A DNA stretch of 64,000 nucleotides. Origin: Udaeobacter sp025935755 (GTDB lineage Bacteria > Verrucomicrobiota > Verrucomicrobiia > Chthoniobacterales > UBA10450). Location: assembly GCA_036278715.1 (NCBI GenBank), contig DASUKN010000050.1:28944-92943 (forward strand), written 5' to 3'. Positions 56,466-64,000 of this stretch are shown piece by piece (position 1 is the stretch's first letter; every line of letters starts with the position of its first letter). The notes beneath the pieces were generated by a model. The model was not told where the DNA came from, ran no database searches, and saw nothing but the letters and a program-made list of their open reading frames with translations. The translations under genes were made by a program, and so were the position numbers.

Positions 56466-59194
56466 GTTAAGCGTTCGATCTTGCGTTCGTAAAGCGCGTG
56501 TATCTTGTCGCGCGCATCCAGGTAATCGCGACGAAATTCTTCGAAGTTTCCATAGCCCAGGCGAACGGCGAGCTTTTGTTGTTCGCCTGATTCCGAGGGA
56601 ACCGAGGAAACGGCGTTGTTCTCGGAACGGCGGAGTGCCGATTCGCATCGACGCAGCAATCGGTATGACTTTCGCAATTCCTTTGCCTCGGCATCACCTA
56701 ACAAGCCGTGTTTACCGAGCTTGGTGACGGCGCCATCCCAGTTCGGTTCCCAGATTTTTGTGCGCATCTGTAACGCTTGAACGAGAAATTCCGCTTCAAT
56801 GATTCCGCCGGATCCGGTCTTCAGATCAAGAAAATCCGTTCCGCTGCCTCGTTCGCGTCGAATGCGCTGGAGCATATTGTCGATCTTGACGAGAAGGTCT
56901 GTCTCCTGACTGGCGCGCCGCCAGGCGGATTTTGCAATTTCCATGAATTCATTTTTTTGCGGACCAGTGATTGCACGCGCCCGGGTGAGCGCCTGCATTT
57001 CCCAGAGCTGCGCGCGGTTCCGGTAATACGACTGATAAGTCTCGAGCGAGCAGACCAGCGGGCCATTCTCACCCTCGGGACGGAGTCGCGTATCGAGCGT
57101 CCAGATGTTTCCCTCTGCGGTTTGTTGCGCCATCACACTCGTCAGATTCTGTGCGGCGCGGTTCTCCTCGCCCGCGAACACTACGTCCAAGTCGGCGCCG
57201 TAACCAATGTCGCGCCCGCCAAATTTACCGAGCGCGATAATCGTCAGTCGTTCATCCGCGACAAGCCTGGCTGTAAAAACCAGACAGGCTTCAGCCAGAT
57301 CAGAAAGTTCCGCCGACACGCCCGCGGGAGTGGCGAGGCCCGCGATTTCGCGCAAAATGATCCGCAACAATTGCCGCTGTCGATAGGCTCGAGCGGGGTC
57401 GAGATTGTCTGCGGTTCCGCCTAACGAGTCGAGGCGTCTGAGATTTTGTTCCAAGGATCGCGGTTCATCAAACGTTGGATCCCTTGTGATATCTTCCAAT
57501 AGTTGCGGCCGGCGGATGAGAAGATCACCTGCAAACCGGCTGGCATCGAAGGTTTTTACGACCAGTTCAAGTAACTTCGGATTAGTAACAAGCAGCTCGA
57601 AAAGCAAACTGCGCAGACCGTAACTTTCCACAAATCGGACAAACTGATTCAGCGTCGTGTCGGGATCTGCACCCTCCGCAATCCAGGTAAGCAAAATCGG
57701 ACGCAACCTTTGGAAAATCCGGCGAGTTCGAGTTGCGACATGAAAGCTCCCCGCACCGCGTTCAAGGTCCCTGAGCGCTTTCTCTGCTTGTTTCGGGTCC
57801 TTGAAAAACTCAACTGTGATTTTGGCGGGCTGTACAGGGCCTTCTGAAATGATTCGTCGAAATATCGGACGCACGGCTCCCATCCGGTTATGCAGTGCCG
57901 CGCTGAAATCGTCGGCCGACGAGAAGCGAAGACTCCGGGCGAGCCGGTTCAGCAGCTCCGGCTCTTCCGGAACGGTGTGGGTCTGTTGTTCTGCTTCGAT
58001 CTGCAAGCGGTGTTCGACGCGGCGAAGAAAACGGTACGCGTTATCCAGCGCCAAAACATCATCGTGTGGGAGCAAATCCAGTTCGCGCAAGGCGCGGAGC
58101 GCCTTGAGCATACTTGATTCCTGCAAAAACGGATTACGCGCACCATGGATAAGCTGGAGCGTTTGCACGATGAACTCGATGTCCCGAATGCCGCCTCGCC
58201 CAAGTTTTACATCGCGCTCCAGTTTTTCCGGCCCAACCACGTCGCGCTCGATCCGATGTTTGATGTTGGCAACCTCCTCGAGCAGGTCTGGTGTGGCACT
58301 CTTTGGATAGATGAACGGCTGATGCAGCCGCAGAAAATCGTAGGCTAACTCGCGGCTCCCGGCGATTCCGCGCGCCTTGATCAACGCAATTCGTTCCCAC
58401 GTTTCGCCGAACCCGGAATAATAATTTTCCATGCTCTCGAGAGACCGCGCCAAAGGACCTGCCGAGCCTTCGGGACGCAACCGCAGATCTACGCGAAACA
58501 GCAAGCCGGACGGATGCGGCATTGAGAATGTGTCCAGAATCTTGTTTCCCAATCGATTGAAGAACTGGTGATAGGAAATATGCGGCGTGAGTTGGCCTTC
58601 GTCGCTGTAGAGAAAAAGAAGGTCAACGTCTGAACTGTGATTGAGTTCGTTTCCTCCGAGTTTGCCCAGCGCCAGAATCGCAAACTCTGCTTTTGGCGAG
58701 CCGTAACGTTGGCGCAGTTCGAGATCCCAAAACTGGAACACACGGCGAAGACAAATCTCAGCGATCTGCGATAGCTCACCCGTCGTCTCTTCCAAGGGCG
58801 AAACCGCAGCGAGTTCGCGAACGGCCACACGCGTCATCTCGCGGCCTTTCCAGAACCGTAGCGCTCCAAAACTGTTGTCGGGCGCCGAATCACCCGCCAG
58901 AGCGTGCAATTCAGCGAGCATGTCCATGTGGCTGCGCGCTGCGAGGCAAACCTCCGGTCGAGCGAGCCACAGAAGTGTTTCAGGATCGCGGGTGAACCGT
59001 GTCGCGCAGATGCTCGAGACGCCTAGAAGATGCAACAGGGCTGTTTCGCCTAACGGAAATTGTTCGACTACGTCGGCCAGCGGCATCGCGTCTGCCGGCC
59101 ATTGTTCGTTTAGCTGAACCAAAGTGATTTCTACTTGTGAAGGGTTCAGCGAGGTGGCCGCCTTTTCCCGAATCCAGCCCGCACGATCATCCAT
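56462..59194 (-). CDS. glnE: Glutamine synthetase adenylyltransferase/deadenylylase
   Basis: This 910-residue bifunctional enzyme attaches and removes AMP on glutamine synthetase. It has two nucleotidyltransferase domains: the N-terminal half has LGKLGGNELNHSSDVDLLF with the catalytic DVD, and the C-terminal half has LGKFGGRDIGYGADLDVVF with DLD. In each pair, the second half is expected to be the adenylylating domain in E. coli order. It is slightly shorter than the E. coli enzyme (about 946). Nitrogen control in this organism thus includes covalent modification. The gene ends in the shared CTAG with rho and is preceded by a 94-bp gap from the YegS-like gene. Confidence 0.95.
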   Translation of the reverse strand: MDDRAGWIREKAATSLNPSQVEITLVQLNEQWPADAMPLADVVEQFPLGETALLHLLGVSSICATRFTRDPETLLWLARPEVCLAARSHMDMLAELHALAGDSAPDNSFGALRFWKGREMTRVAVRELAAVSPLEETTGELSQIAEICLRRVFQFWDLELRQRYGSPKAEFAILALGKLGGNELNHSSDVDLLFLYSDEGQLTPHISYHQFFNRLGNKILDTFSMPHPSGLLFRVDLRLRPEGSAGPLARSLESMENYYSGFGETWERIALIKARGIAGSRELAYDFLRLHQPFIYPKSATPDLLEEVANIKHRIERDVVGPEKLERDVKLGRGGIRDIEFIVQTLQLIHGARNPFLQESSMLKALRALRELDLLPHDDVLALDNAYRFLRRVEHRLQIEAEQQTHTVPEEPELLNRLARSLRFSSADDFSAALHNRMGAVRPIFRRIISEGPVQPAKITVEFFKDPKQAEKALRDLERGAGSFHVATRTRRIFQRLRPILLTWIAEGADPDTTLNQFVRFVESYGLRSLLFELLVTNPKLLELVVKTFDASRFAGDLLIRRPQLLEDITRDPTFDEPRSLEQNLRRLDSLGGTADNLDPARAYRQRQLLRIILREIAGLATPAGVSAELSDLAEACLVFTARLVADERLTIIALGKFGGRDIGYGADLDVVFAGEENRAAQNLTSVMAQQTAEGNIWTLDTRLRPEGENGPLVCSLETYQSYYRNRAQLWEMQALTRARAITGPQKNEFMEIAKSAWRRASQETDLLVKIDNMLQRIRRERGSGTDFLDLKTGSGGIIEAEFLVQALQMRTKIWEPNWDGAVTKLGKHGLLGDAEAKELRKSYRLLRRCESALRRSENNAVSSVPSESGEQQKLAVRLGYGNFEEFRRDYLDARDKIHALYERKIERLT

Positions 59195-59288
59195 CGGGCA
59201 GCAACATCACGTGTTCTGGACGAAAAACCAGTTATCGCAGCGTACACCAACCTCACCTCAGCAATCACGCCGCAGTGAGTTGCTCGAA

Positions 59289-60164
59289 CTATGGCGATGG
59301 CAAAGGCGCTAACACAGAAAGCGCCTTCTCGTGCATTTGGAAATCCACCGGGCAATTGCCAGCTAATTCGCCGTCCAGCTCCACTGGAACATCCTGCTCG
59401 CTGGTTACGCGGAGTTCGGGCGTCTGGAAATATTCAACGTCTGGAACGCGTATATCAGAGCTGAACACAACGTCGTGCAGATATTTGAGGATCTCAAGAA
59501 AGCCAAGCCGCTTGAACACGACCACATCGAGCAGACCGTCATCGATGGCGGCTTGCTTGAAAAATGGAAAAGGGCCGCCATACAGGCGACCGTTTCCAAC
59601 GAGCAAAAACGATCCTTCCCGCACCGGTGCGTCCTCCGATTCGATGGAAAGCTTTGGAGGTTGGCGCGCGGCAATATGTGCTGCAGAAATCAGGTAACTG
59701 AGCGGACCAAGACTGCGCTTGAACGCAAGAGTCGTTTCTTTGACGGCTTGCGCATCAAGCCCAATGCCACCCAATTGCACGAAATACCTTCCGTTCGCGC
59801 TTGGCAGATCAACGAGGCGCACGTTTCCACTTTCAACAATCTCCCAGCAGCGCTGGAGATCGTTGGAAGGGAGACCGAGTTCCATGGCGAAAACGTTCAC
59901 CGTACCCAACGGAAGAATCCCGAGCGTCGCCTTGCTGCCGGCGATTCCGTTTGCCACCTGGTTCACCGTGCCGTCGCCACCAGCAGCAACTACTCGTCCG
60001 AAACCTTCCTCGACCGCACGCCTCGCGAGCGCTTCCGCGTCGCCTGCCTGCGAGCTGATGCGAATCGGCAAACCACCGATGATTGATTCGACTCGTTCCT
60101 GCCAGTCCCGAACAGTTTCGAGGTTCCCGGCAAATGGATTAAGAATGACAACTGTGTCAGTCAC
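59289..60164 (-). CDS. YegS-like diacylglycerol/lipid kinase
   Basis: The start is placed at the GTG at 60164 because it precedes the conserved strand TDTVVILNPFAG; the frame continues upstream to 60491 but the extra 100 residues are Arg/Ser-rich and overlap the divergent AsmA-like gene. The resulting 291-residue protein has the family's GGDGTVNQVANG ATP-binding loop, then LGILPLGTVNVFAMELG, the GIGLDAQAV block, and a beta-rich lipid domain. YegS proteins phosphorylate diacylglycerol, phosphatidylglycerol or related lipids. No clear Shine-Dalgarno is seen before the GTG. It precedes glnE by 94 bp on the same strand. Confidence 0.88.
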   Translation of the reverse strand: MTDTVVILNPFAGNLETVRDWQERVESIIGGLPIRISSQAGDAEALARRAVEEGFGRVVAAGGDGTVNQVANGIAGSKATLGILPLGTVNVFAMELGLPSNDLQRCWEIVESGNVRLVDLPSANGRYFVQLGGIGLDAQAVKETTLAFKRSLGPLSYLISAAHIAARQPPKLSIESEDAPVREGSFLLVGNGRLYGGPFPFFKQAAIDDGLLDVVVFKRLGFLEILKYLHDVVFSSDIRVPDVEYFQTPELRVTSEQDVPVELDGELAGNCPVDFQMHEKALSVLAPLPSP

Positions 60165-60407
60165 ATGCAAAAGGAAGTACAAATGTTCTATTGAGCGAAG
60201 CGTCGCAAAGGAATCCGACGCACAAGGCCAGGCATTCAAAGATCTTTGGCCCAAATTCGGTCGCAAAATAAGGCTCGATCGGAATCCGAGATCGAAACCC
60301 CGGCATCGCAATGTTTGTCCAATGCGTTGCAGCTTCGTTTCGAGAATGCCAAGAGGCTTTGGTATTTGCTTCAAACTGCGGCTGCGTAACGTCTGGAGGT
60401 GCAAAAA

Positions 60408-61967
60408 TTGCGCCGCGTGGCAGTGATCGCTCTGGGGGCATTGATTGGACTCGGTGCGGTGATTTTGCTTGGCGTGAATTTGTATGTGCAATCACAGGGT
60501 GCACAAGCAAAGATTCAACAGGAGCTAAGTCGCAGCCTCGGCGTTCCATTGAAAATTCGCAGCATGAGTGTGACACCATGGGGCGGACTTGAACTTAGCG
60601 GCATCACAATCCCTCAAACGGTCTCGGTCGGGCCGAAGGATTTTCTTGAAGCGAGGACGTTTCGTCTGCGGGTTCGTTTTCTTTCGCTCTTTTCACGGCG
60701 GCTAGTCATCAAAGAAGTCTCGCTGGTTGCACCCAGAGTTGTATGGCCACAGAACAAGCAGGGAAAATGGCGTTTGCCTACCGTGCGAGCACCGCGGCCA
60801 CCCGGTGTTTCGGCCAATGAGCCTCCAGTGCCGTCCCAGGTCCAACCTGCAGTGGAATCTGTCGCAACGAACACATCTCCTGCTGTGACCGATGTAACCA
60901 GCGTTCCGCCTTCGCCGAAAATTGTTAAGAATGAATCACCGCCGCGCGAACGAAGCCTGGCTGTTGCTCCGGAAGTTCGTCGAGTGAGCGTGAAAGACGG
61001 AGATTTCGCTTTTTTGGATCGAACCGGAAAACTCGTGGCGAGTTTTGCCGGAGTGAATTTTCGCACCAACATCCGCAGCGCGCAGGCGTTTCGGGGAGAT
61101 GCAAATGTCAACCGCGTTTCATTGCGGGACCGCTTCTTCCTTGACCAGCTTAGTTCACCTCTTCGCTATGAGCCCGATGTCCTCGAGCTCTCAAAAGTTT
61201 CGGCTCGTGTTGCTGAGGGTCAGGTGACCGGTTATTTCGCGATACAGCCAGAAGCGGAAGATTCCCCATTCACGACGAGCGTAAGTTTTCATGACGTCCT
61301 TGCGGATCAGCTTGTTGAAAATGCCGGTGGTCCGAAAGGGATGGTGAAAGGTAAGTTGGAAGGAAGTTTTCAAGCGTCGGGGAAAACCAGCGATCCGGAG
61401 GCGTTGGTTGGACAGGGCGAAATCTTTCTGCGAGAGGGCCGGGTCCAACAATACAAATTGCTGGTATTACTCGGCCAGATTTTGCAGATCGAGGAATTGC
61501 AGGAGCTTCATCTGGAGCAGGCGGAGGCAAAATATCATTTGAGCCCTGGACTGGTCACGATTGATGAGTTGATCTTGCGCTCGCCAAACATCCGCCTCAC
61601 CTCGTCGGGTACCGTTCGCTTTGACGGAACGCTGCAGCTCAACTCGCAGCTCGCTATCAATGACAGAATCCGCGGCCAACTTTTCAAAGCAATTCGCGAC
61701 AACTTTCATCGCACCGACGACCCGGTCTATTCGGCGATCGAGTTTCAGGTCGGCGGCACCGTCGAGCGGCCAAGCACAAACCTCGTTGAGCAAGTCGTTG
61801 GTCGGGACATCAGTAGCATGCTCAACAGCTTTTTCGGCGGAAAAAAATCGAAGAAAAAGAAGAAACCCGTTCAAGATGCCGCGCCCGCCATGCCGCCCGC
61901 CGCTTCGTTGCCGGACGCAGCGCTGCCTGAGGCAACTGCCACGCCGAGTCCAATGGGGTCGCCATGA
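60408..61967 (+). CDS. AsmA-like exported envelope protein
   Basis: I start at the TTG at 60408, preceded by GGAGGT with a seven-base spacing. A GTG three codons upstream overlaps the Shine-Dalgarno. The 519-residue protein has an N-terminal membrane anchor (VAVIALGALIGLGAVILLGVNLYV), a beta-rich AsmA-like N domain (VPLKIRSMSVTPWGGLELSGI), a Pro/Ser linker (about 120-185) and a second AsmA-like unit near the C-terminus (GTVRFDGTLQLNSQLAINDRIRG). The tail is basic (KKSKKKKKPVQD) and alanine/proline-rich. AsmA proteins are thought to shuttle lipids between membranes. It overlaps rsmD by four bases. Confidence 0.82.
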   Translation: MRRVAVIALGALIGLGAVILLGVNLYVQSQGAQAKIQQELSRSLGVPLKIRSMSVTPWGGLELSGITIPQTVSVGPKDFLEARTFRLRVRFLSLFSRRLVIKEVSLVAPRVVWPQNKQGKWRLPTVRAPRPPGVSANEPPVPSQVQPAVESVATNTSPAVTDVTSVPPSPKIVKNESPPRERSLAVAPEVRRVSVKDGDFAFLDRTGKLVASFAGVNFRTNIRSAQAFRGDANVNRVSLRDRFFLDQLSSPLRYEPDVLELSKVSARVAEGQVTGYFAIQPEAEDSPFTTSVSFHDVLADQLVENAGGPKGMVKGKLEGSFQASGKTSDPEALVGQGEIFLREGRVQQYKLLVLLGQILQIEELQELHLEQAEAKYHLSPGLVTIDELILRSPNIRLTSSGTVRFDGTLQLNSQLAINDRIRGQLFKAIRDNFHRTDDPVYSAIEFQVGGTVERPSTNLVEQVVGRDISSMLNSFFGGKKSKKKKKPVQDAAPAMPPAASLPDAALPEATATPSPMGSP

Positions 61968-62545
61968 GGGTGATCGCCGGCAGCGCCGGCGGGGTCCGCC
62001 TGGCAGTTCCGAGGCTCGGTGTCCGCCCCACGATGGATCGAGTCAAAGCGGCTATCTTTTCGAGCCTCGGTGAAGCAATTATCGGGGCGCGAGTGCTCGA
62101 TCTTTTCGCTGGCAGCGGCGCGCTTGGGATTGAAGCGCTGAGCCGCGGAGCGCGCTCCGTAATCTTTGTTGAAGGTCATCGCGACTCGATACAAGCCATC
62201 GAGAGAAATCTCGCCAAAACGAAGTTACTTGGTCGCGTCCAGCGCCAGGACGTTTTTGATTTTCTACGTCAACGGTCGAATTCGGAAAAATTCCAAATTA
62301 TTTTTGCGGATCCGCCTTATGAAACCGCCGATCTTGGGCAAAGCTATACCGCGAAACTTTTGAACGACGAGCGCTTGCCACAGTTGCTCGAGCCAAACGG
62401 CCTTTTCGTGTTGGAGAAACGACCCGATGAAACGATTTCAGACTTGAAAGGTTGGCGCGTCATCCGCCAGAAAACATACGGCGCCACTGAAGTTCTGTTC
62501 TTAAGCAGCTCGGCAATCGCAAATCATACATCGGAAATCAAATGA
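61964..62545 (+). CDS. rsmD: 16S rRNA (guanine(966)-N2)-methyltransferase
   Basis: This 193-residue Rossmann methyltransferase starts with MRVIAGSAGGVRLAVPRLGVRPTMDRVKAAIFSSLG. The AdoMet-binding loop is DLFAGSGALGIEALSRGA, and the catalytic motif is FADPPYE (DPPY). It methylates a guanine of 16S rRNA in the assembled 30S subunit. It overlaps the AsmA-like gene upstream by four bases (ATGA) and waaA downstream by four bases. This points to a single transcript AsmA-rsmD-waaA. Confidence 0.96.
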   Translation: MRVIAGSAGGVRLAVPRLGVRPTMDRVKAAIFSSLGEAIIGARVLDLFAGSGALGIEALSRGARSVIFVEGHRDSIQAIERNLAKTKLLGRVQRQDVFDFLRQRSNSEKFQIIFADPPYETADLGQSYTAKLLNDERLPQLLEPNGLFVLEKRPDETISDLKGWRVIRQKTYGATEVLFLSSSAIANHTSEIK

Positions 62546-63843
62546 TTCGCTTGACCTATAATCTGCTTTGGCCGCTTGGGATGTTGATTTTTTTGCCGGG
62601 GTATTTTGCGAAGATGATTCGCCGCGGCGGTTACCGCGAGAAGTTTGGCCAACGACTCGGAATGTACGACGCTGCGCTGCGGAACCGCCTTTCGGATCGA
62701 CGCTCGACATGGCTGCACGCTGTGAGCGTAGGAGAAGTAAACATTGCGTTGAAACTGGCGAACGCGTTACGTGCGCTTGAACCGGATTTGCACTGCGTGC
62801 TGACCACAACCACAACAACCGGGTTCGCGTTGGCGCGCAAAACGGCGCCACCCTGGATTGAAGTCATGTACACCCCACTGGATTACTGGCCAGTGATGCG
62901 CCGTGCATTTTCGGTGATTCGGCCGGGGCGGATTGTTCTTGTTGAAGCGGAGGTTTGGCCCAACCTCGCCGCCACCGCGCATGCGCGCCGGATCCCTCTG
63001 GCGCTCGTGAATGCCCGATTATCCCCGCGTTCTGAGCGACGTTATCTGCGTTTTCGTTTTTTTGTTGCGCCAACGTTCAGGCTTCTCGATTCGGTATGCG
63101 TTCCGGAACACCGCGACGTCGAACGATGGGCAGCGCTCGGAGTTCCGCGAAACCGAATCCACGTGACCGGCAGTATTAAATTTGATTCCGATGTTCAGAC
63201 AAAAAGCGTACCTGTGGTGTCGTCCACGTGCTTGTGGAATGTGCCAGCTGAAAACGCGGAACGTCTCGTGCTCTTTGGTGGCAGCACGCATCGCGGCGAA
63301 GAGGAAGTGCTGGCTGGGATTTTTCTTCGTTTACGCGAGCAATTTCCATCGCTGCGGTTGTTTATCGCGCCACGTCATGTGGAACGGCTACAGGAGATCC
63401 GTTCAGAGCTTGGCGCTTTGCCATTGCGGGTGACACTCGCAACCAAAGCGCTGGGCGACGGAGCAGCCAACGCCGATTGCATGCTACTTGATACGACTGG
63501 TGAACTGCAGCGTTGGTATAGCATCGCCACTGTGGTGTTCATGGGGAAAAGCCTCACCGCGCACGGTGGACAAAATCCCGTAGAACCGATTCTCGCGGGC
63601 AAACCTGTGGTGTTCGGTCCGCATATGGAAAACTTCGCGACGCTCGCTGAAACGCTGGTTTCTAATAAAGCGGCGATCCAGGTTAGCGATTCCGAATCGC
63701 TCGAGCGCACCATTGGCCGGTTGCTTGGCGATCGCGAAGCGCGCCAGGGCCTGGTAGGAAATGCGGTTGCAGCATTGAACGAACATAAAGGTGCAACCGC
63801 GCGAACAGCACAGATCGTACAGAGCCTCCGCGCAAAATGTTAA
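62542..63843 (+). CDS. waaA: 3-deoxy-D-manno-octulosonic acid transferase
   Basis: This 433-residue inner-membrane-associated glycosyltransferase adds KDO to lipid A. Its GT-B fold has the N-terminal half with TWLHAVSVGEVNIALKLANALR and LTTTTTTGFALA, then a C-terminal half with FGGSTHRGEEEVLAGIFLRLR, VVFMGKSLTAHGGQNPVEPILAGKPVVFGPHMENFATLAE. Presence of WaaA shows the organism makes KDO-containing LPS, hence a Gram-negative envelope. It is translationally coupled to rsmD by a four-base overlap. After its stop comes the tRNA-Glu promoter. Confidence 0.96.
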   Translation: MIRLTYNLLWPLGMLIFLPGYFAKMIRRGGYREKFGQRLGMYDAALRNRLSDRRSTWLHAVSVGEVNIALKLANALRALEPDLHCVLTTTTTTGFALARKTAPPWIEVMYTPLDYWPVMRRAFSVIRPGRIVLVEAEVWPNLAATAHARRIPLALVNARLSPRSERRYLRFRFFVAPTFRLLDSVCVPEHRDVERWAALGVPRNRIHVTGSIKFDSDVQTKSVPVVSSTCLWNVPAENAERLVLFGGSTHRGEEEVLAGIFLRLREQFPSLRLFIAPRHVERLQEIRSELGALPLRVTLATKALGDGAANADCMLLDTTGELQRWYSIATVVFMGKSLTAHGGQNPVEPILAGKPVVFGPHMENFATLAETLVSNKAAIQVSDSESLERTIGRLLGDREARQGLVGNAVAALNEHKGATARTAQIVQSLRAKC

Positions 63844-63882
63844 GTTCCACATTGGCCCCGCAAAATTACGCGCCAATTTGCC

Positions 63883-63911
63883 TTGCACCTAACGACGGCA
63901 ATTCCGATATT
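63883..63911 (+). promoter_or_regulatory. Promoter of tRNA-Glu
   Basis: TTGCAC (63883-63888), a 17-base spacer and GATATT (63906-63911), ending 14 bases before the tRNA. The bases between the -10 and the expected start are GC-rich (GCCCCGC), the pattern seen in stringently controlled stable-RNA promoters. Confidence 0.6.
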
Positions 63912-63925
63912 GCCCCGCTTTGTGT

Positions 63926-63998
63926 GACCCTATCGTCTAGAGGCCTAGGACACCGCCCTTTCACGGCGGTAACACGGGTTCGAATCCCGTTAGGGTCG
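63926..63998 (+). tRNA. tRNA-Glu (anticodon TTC)
   Basis: The 73 bases fold into the standard cloverleaf: acceptor GACCCTA pairing with TAGGGTC, D arm TCGTCTAGAGGCCTAGGA, anticodon stem CCGCC/GGCGG around CTTTCAC with TTC anticodon, T-arm ACGGGTTCGAATCCCGT. The discriminator base is G. The next two bases (CA) do not read CCA, so the 3' CCA is probably added by tRNA nucleotidyltransferase, although the window ends here. The sequence is close to tRNA-Glu of other bacteria. Confidence 0.98.
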
Positions 63999-64000
63999 CA

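Noticed and set aside
59137..59697. A 186-residue plus-strand frame across the glnE start and the lipid kinase gene.
   Set aside because: It is antisense to both genes, is rich in Ser/Arg/Pro, and has no recognisable domain.
1..64000. CRISPR arrays, transposases, phage genes or a replication origin.
   Set aside because: No regularly spaced direct repeats, no transposase or integrase motifs, and no DnaA-box cluster were seen while reading the sequence.

Overview
The window looks like a chromosomal segment of a Gram-negative bacterium. It encodes a KDO transferase for LPS, many outer-membrane barrels, lipoproteins, and an RND/EmrA-style efflux chain. The protein mix (paired formylglycine sulfatases, DUF1254, bacterial SET methyltransferase, PduL-type phosphotransacylase, YebC followed by Rho) fits a Verrucomicrobiota-like (PVC) soil or aquatic organism. 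That placement is inference from protein content, not from a marker gene. I see no phage, transposase, CRISPR or plasmid genes.

Region 1 (1-16049, almost all minus strand) is central and fermentative metabolism. It holds fructose-bisphosphate aldolase (cut by the window edge) behind glycogen phosphorylase, a shortened DUF1016 protein, an L,D-transpeptidase, and a compact five-gene operon. That operon runs from a three-domain protein (cyclic-nucleotide-binding-like + acetate kinase + PduL phosphotransacylase) through an iron-sulfur serine dehydratase with a twin-arginine signal, pyruvate formate-lyase, its activase and an MFS transporter. Together these can turn serine or pyruvate into formate, acetate and ATP. 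A porin lies upstream.

Region 2 (16205-28511) holds transport, stress and signalling genes: a SulP transporter, a DUF3302-HlyD-outer-membrane-factor export set interrupted by a hairpin-bounded repeat, a PH-domain protein, PPK2, a Ca2+/H+ exchanger, and a PAS histidine kinase with a FixJ/NarL-type regulator and a second, output-less receiver.

Region 3 (28697-46144, all plus strand) is an envelope island: all sixteen genes in a row appear exported or membrane-bound. They are barrels, DUF1254, small lipoproteins, a DUF4956-like protein, a histidine phosphatase, two sister sulfatases, a HAD phosphatase, an 840-residue repeat protein and a family of modular lipoproteins.

Region 4 (46193-64000) has a lipoprotein hydrolase, an OxyR-like LysR regulator, a SET-domain protein, a large exported beta-propeller, and housekeeping genes (yebC, rho, glnE, a YegS-like lipid kinase, an AsmA-like protein, rsmD, waaA, tRNA-Glu).

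Two signals cut across regions. First, a quasi-palindromic motif close to CCTAAAGTCCTATAG occurs thirteen times, all but one in intergenic DNA 45-160 bp before start codons. It precedes the fermentation operon, the porin, the efflux set, the two-component system and much of the envelope island, so it looks like the operator of a local or global regulon, plausibly read by the FixJ/NarL-type regulator encoded here. Second, the 9-mer GCCTAACGA is much more frequent than chance predicts.
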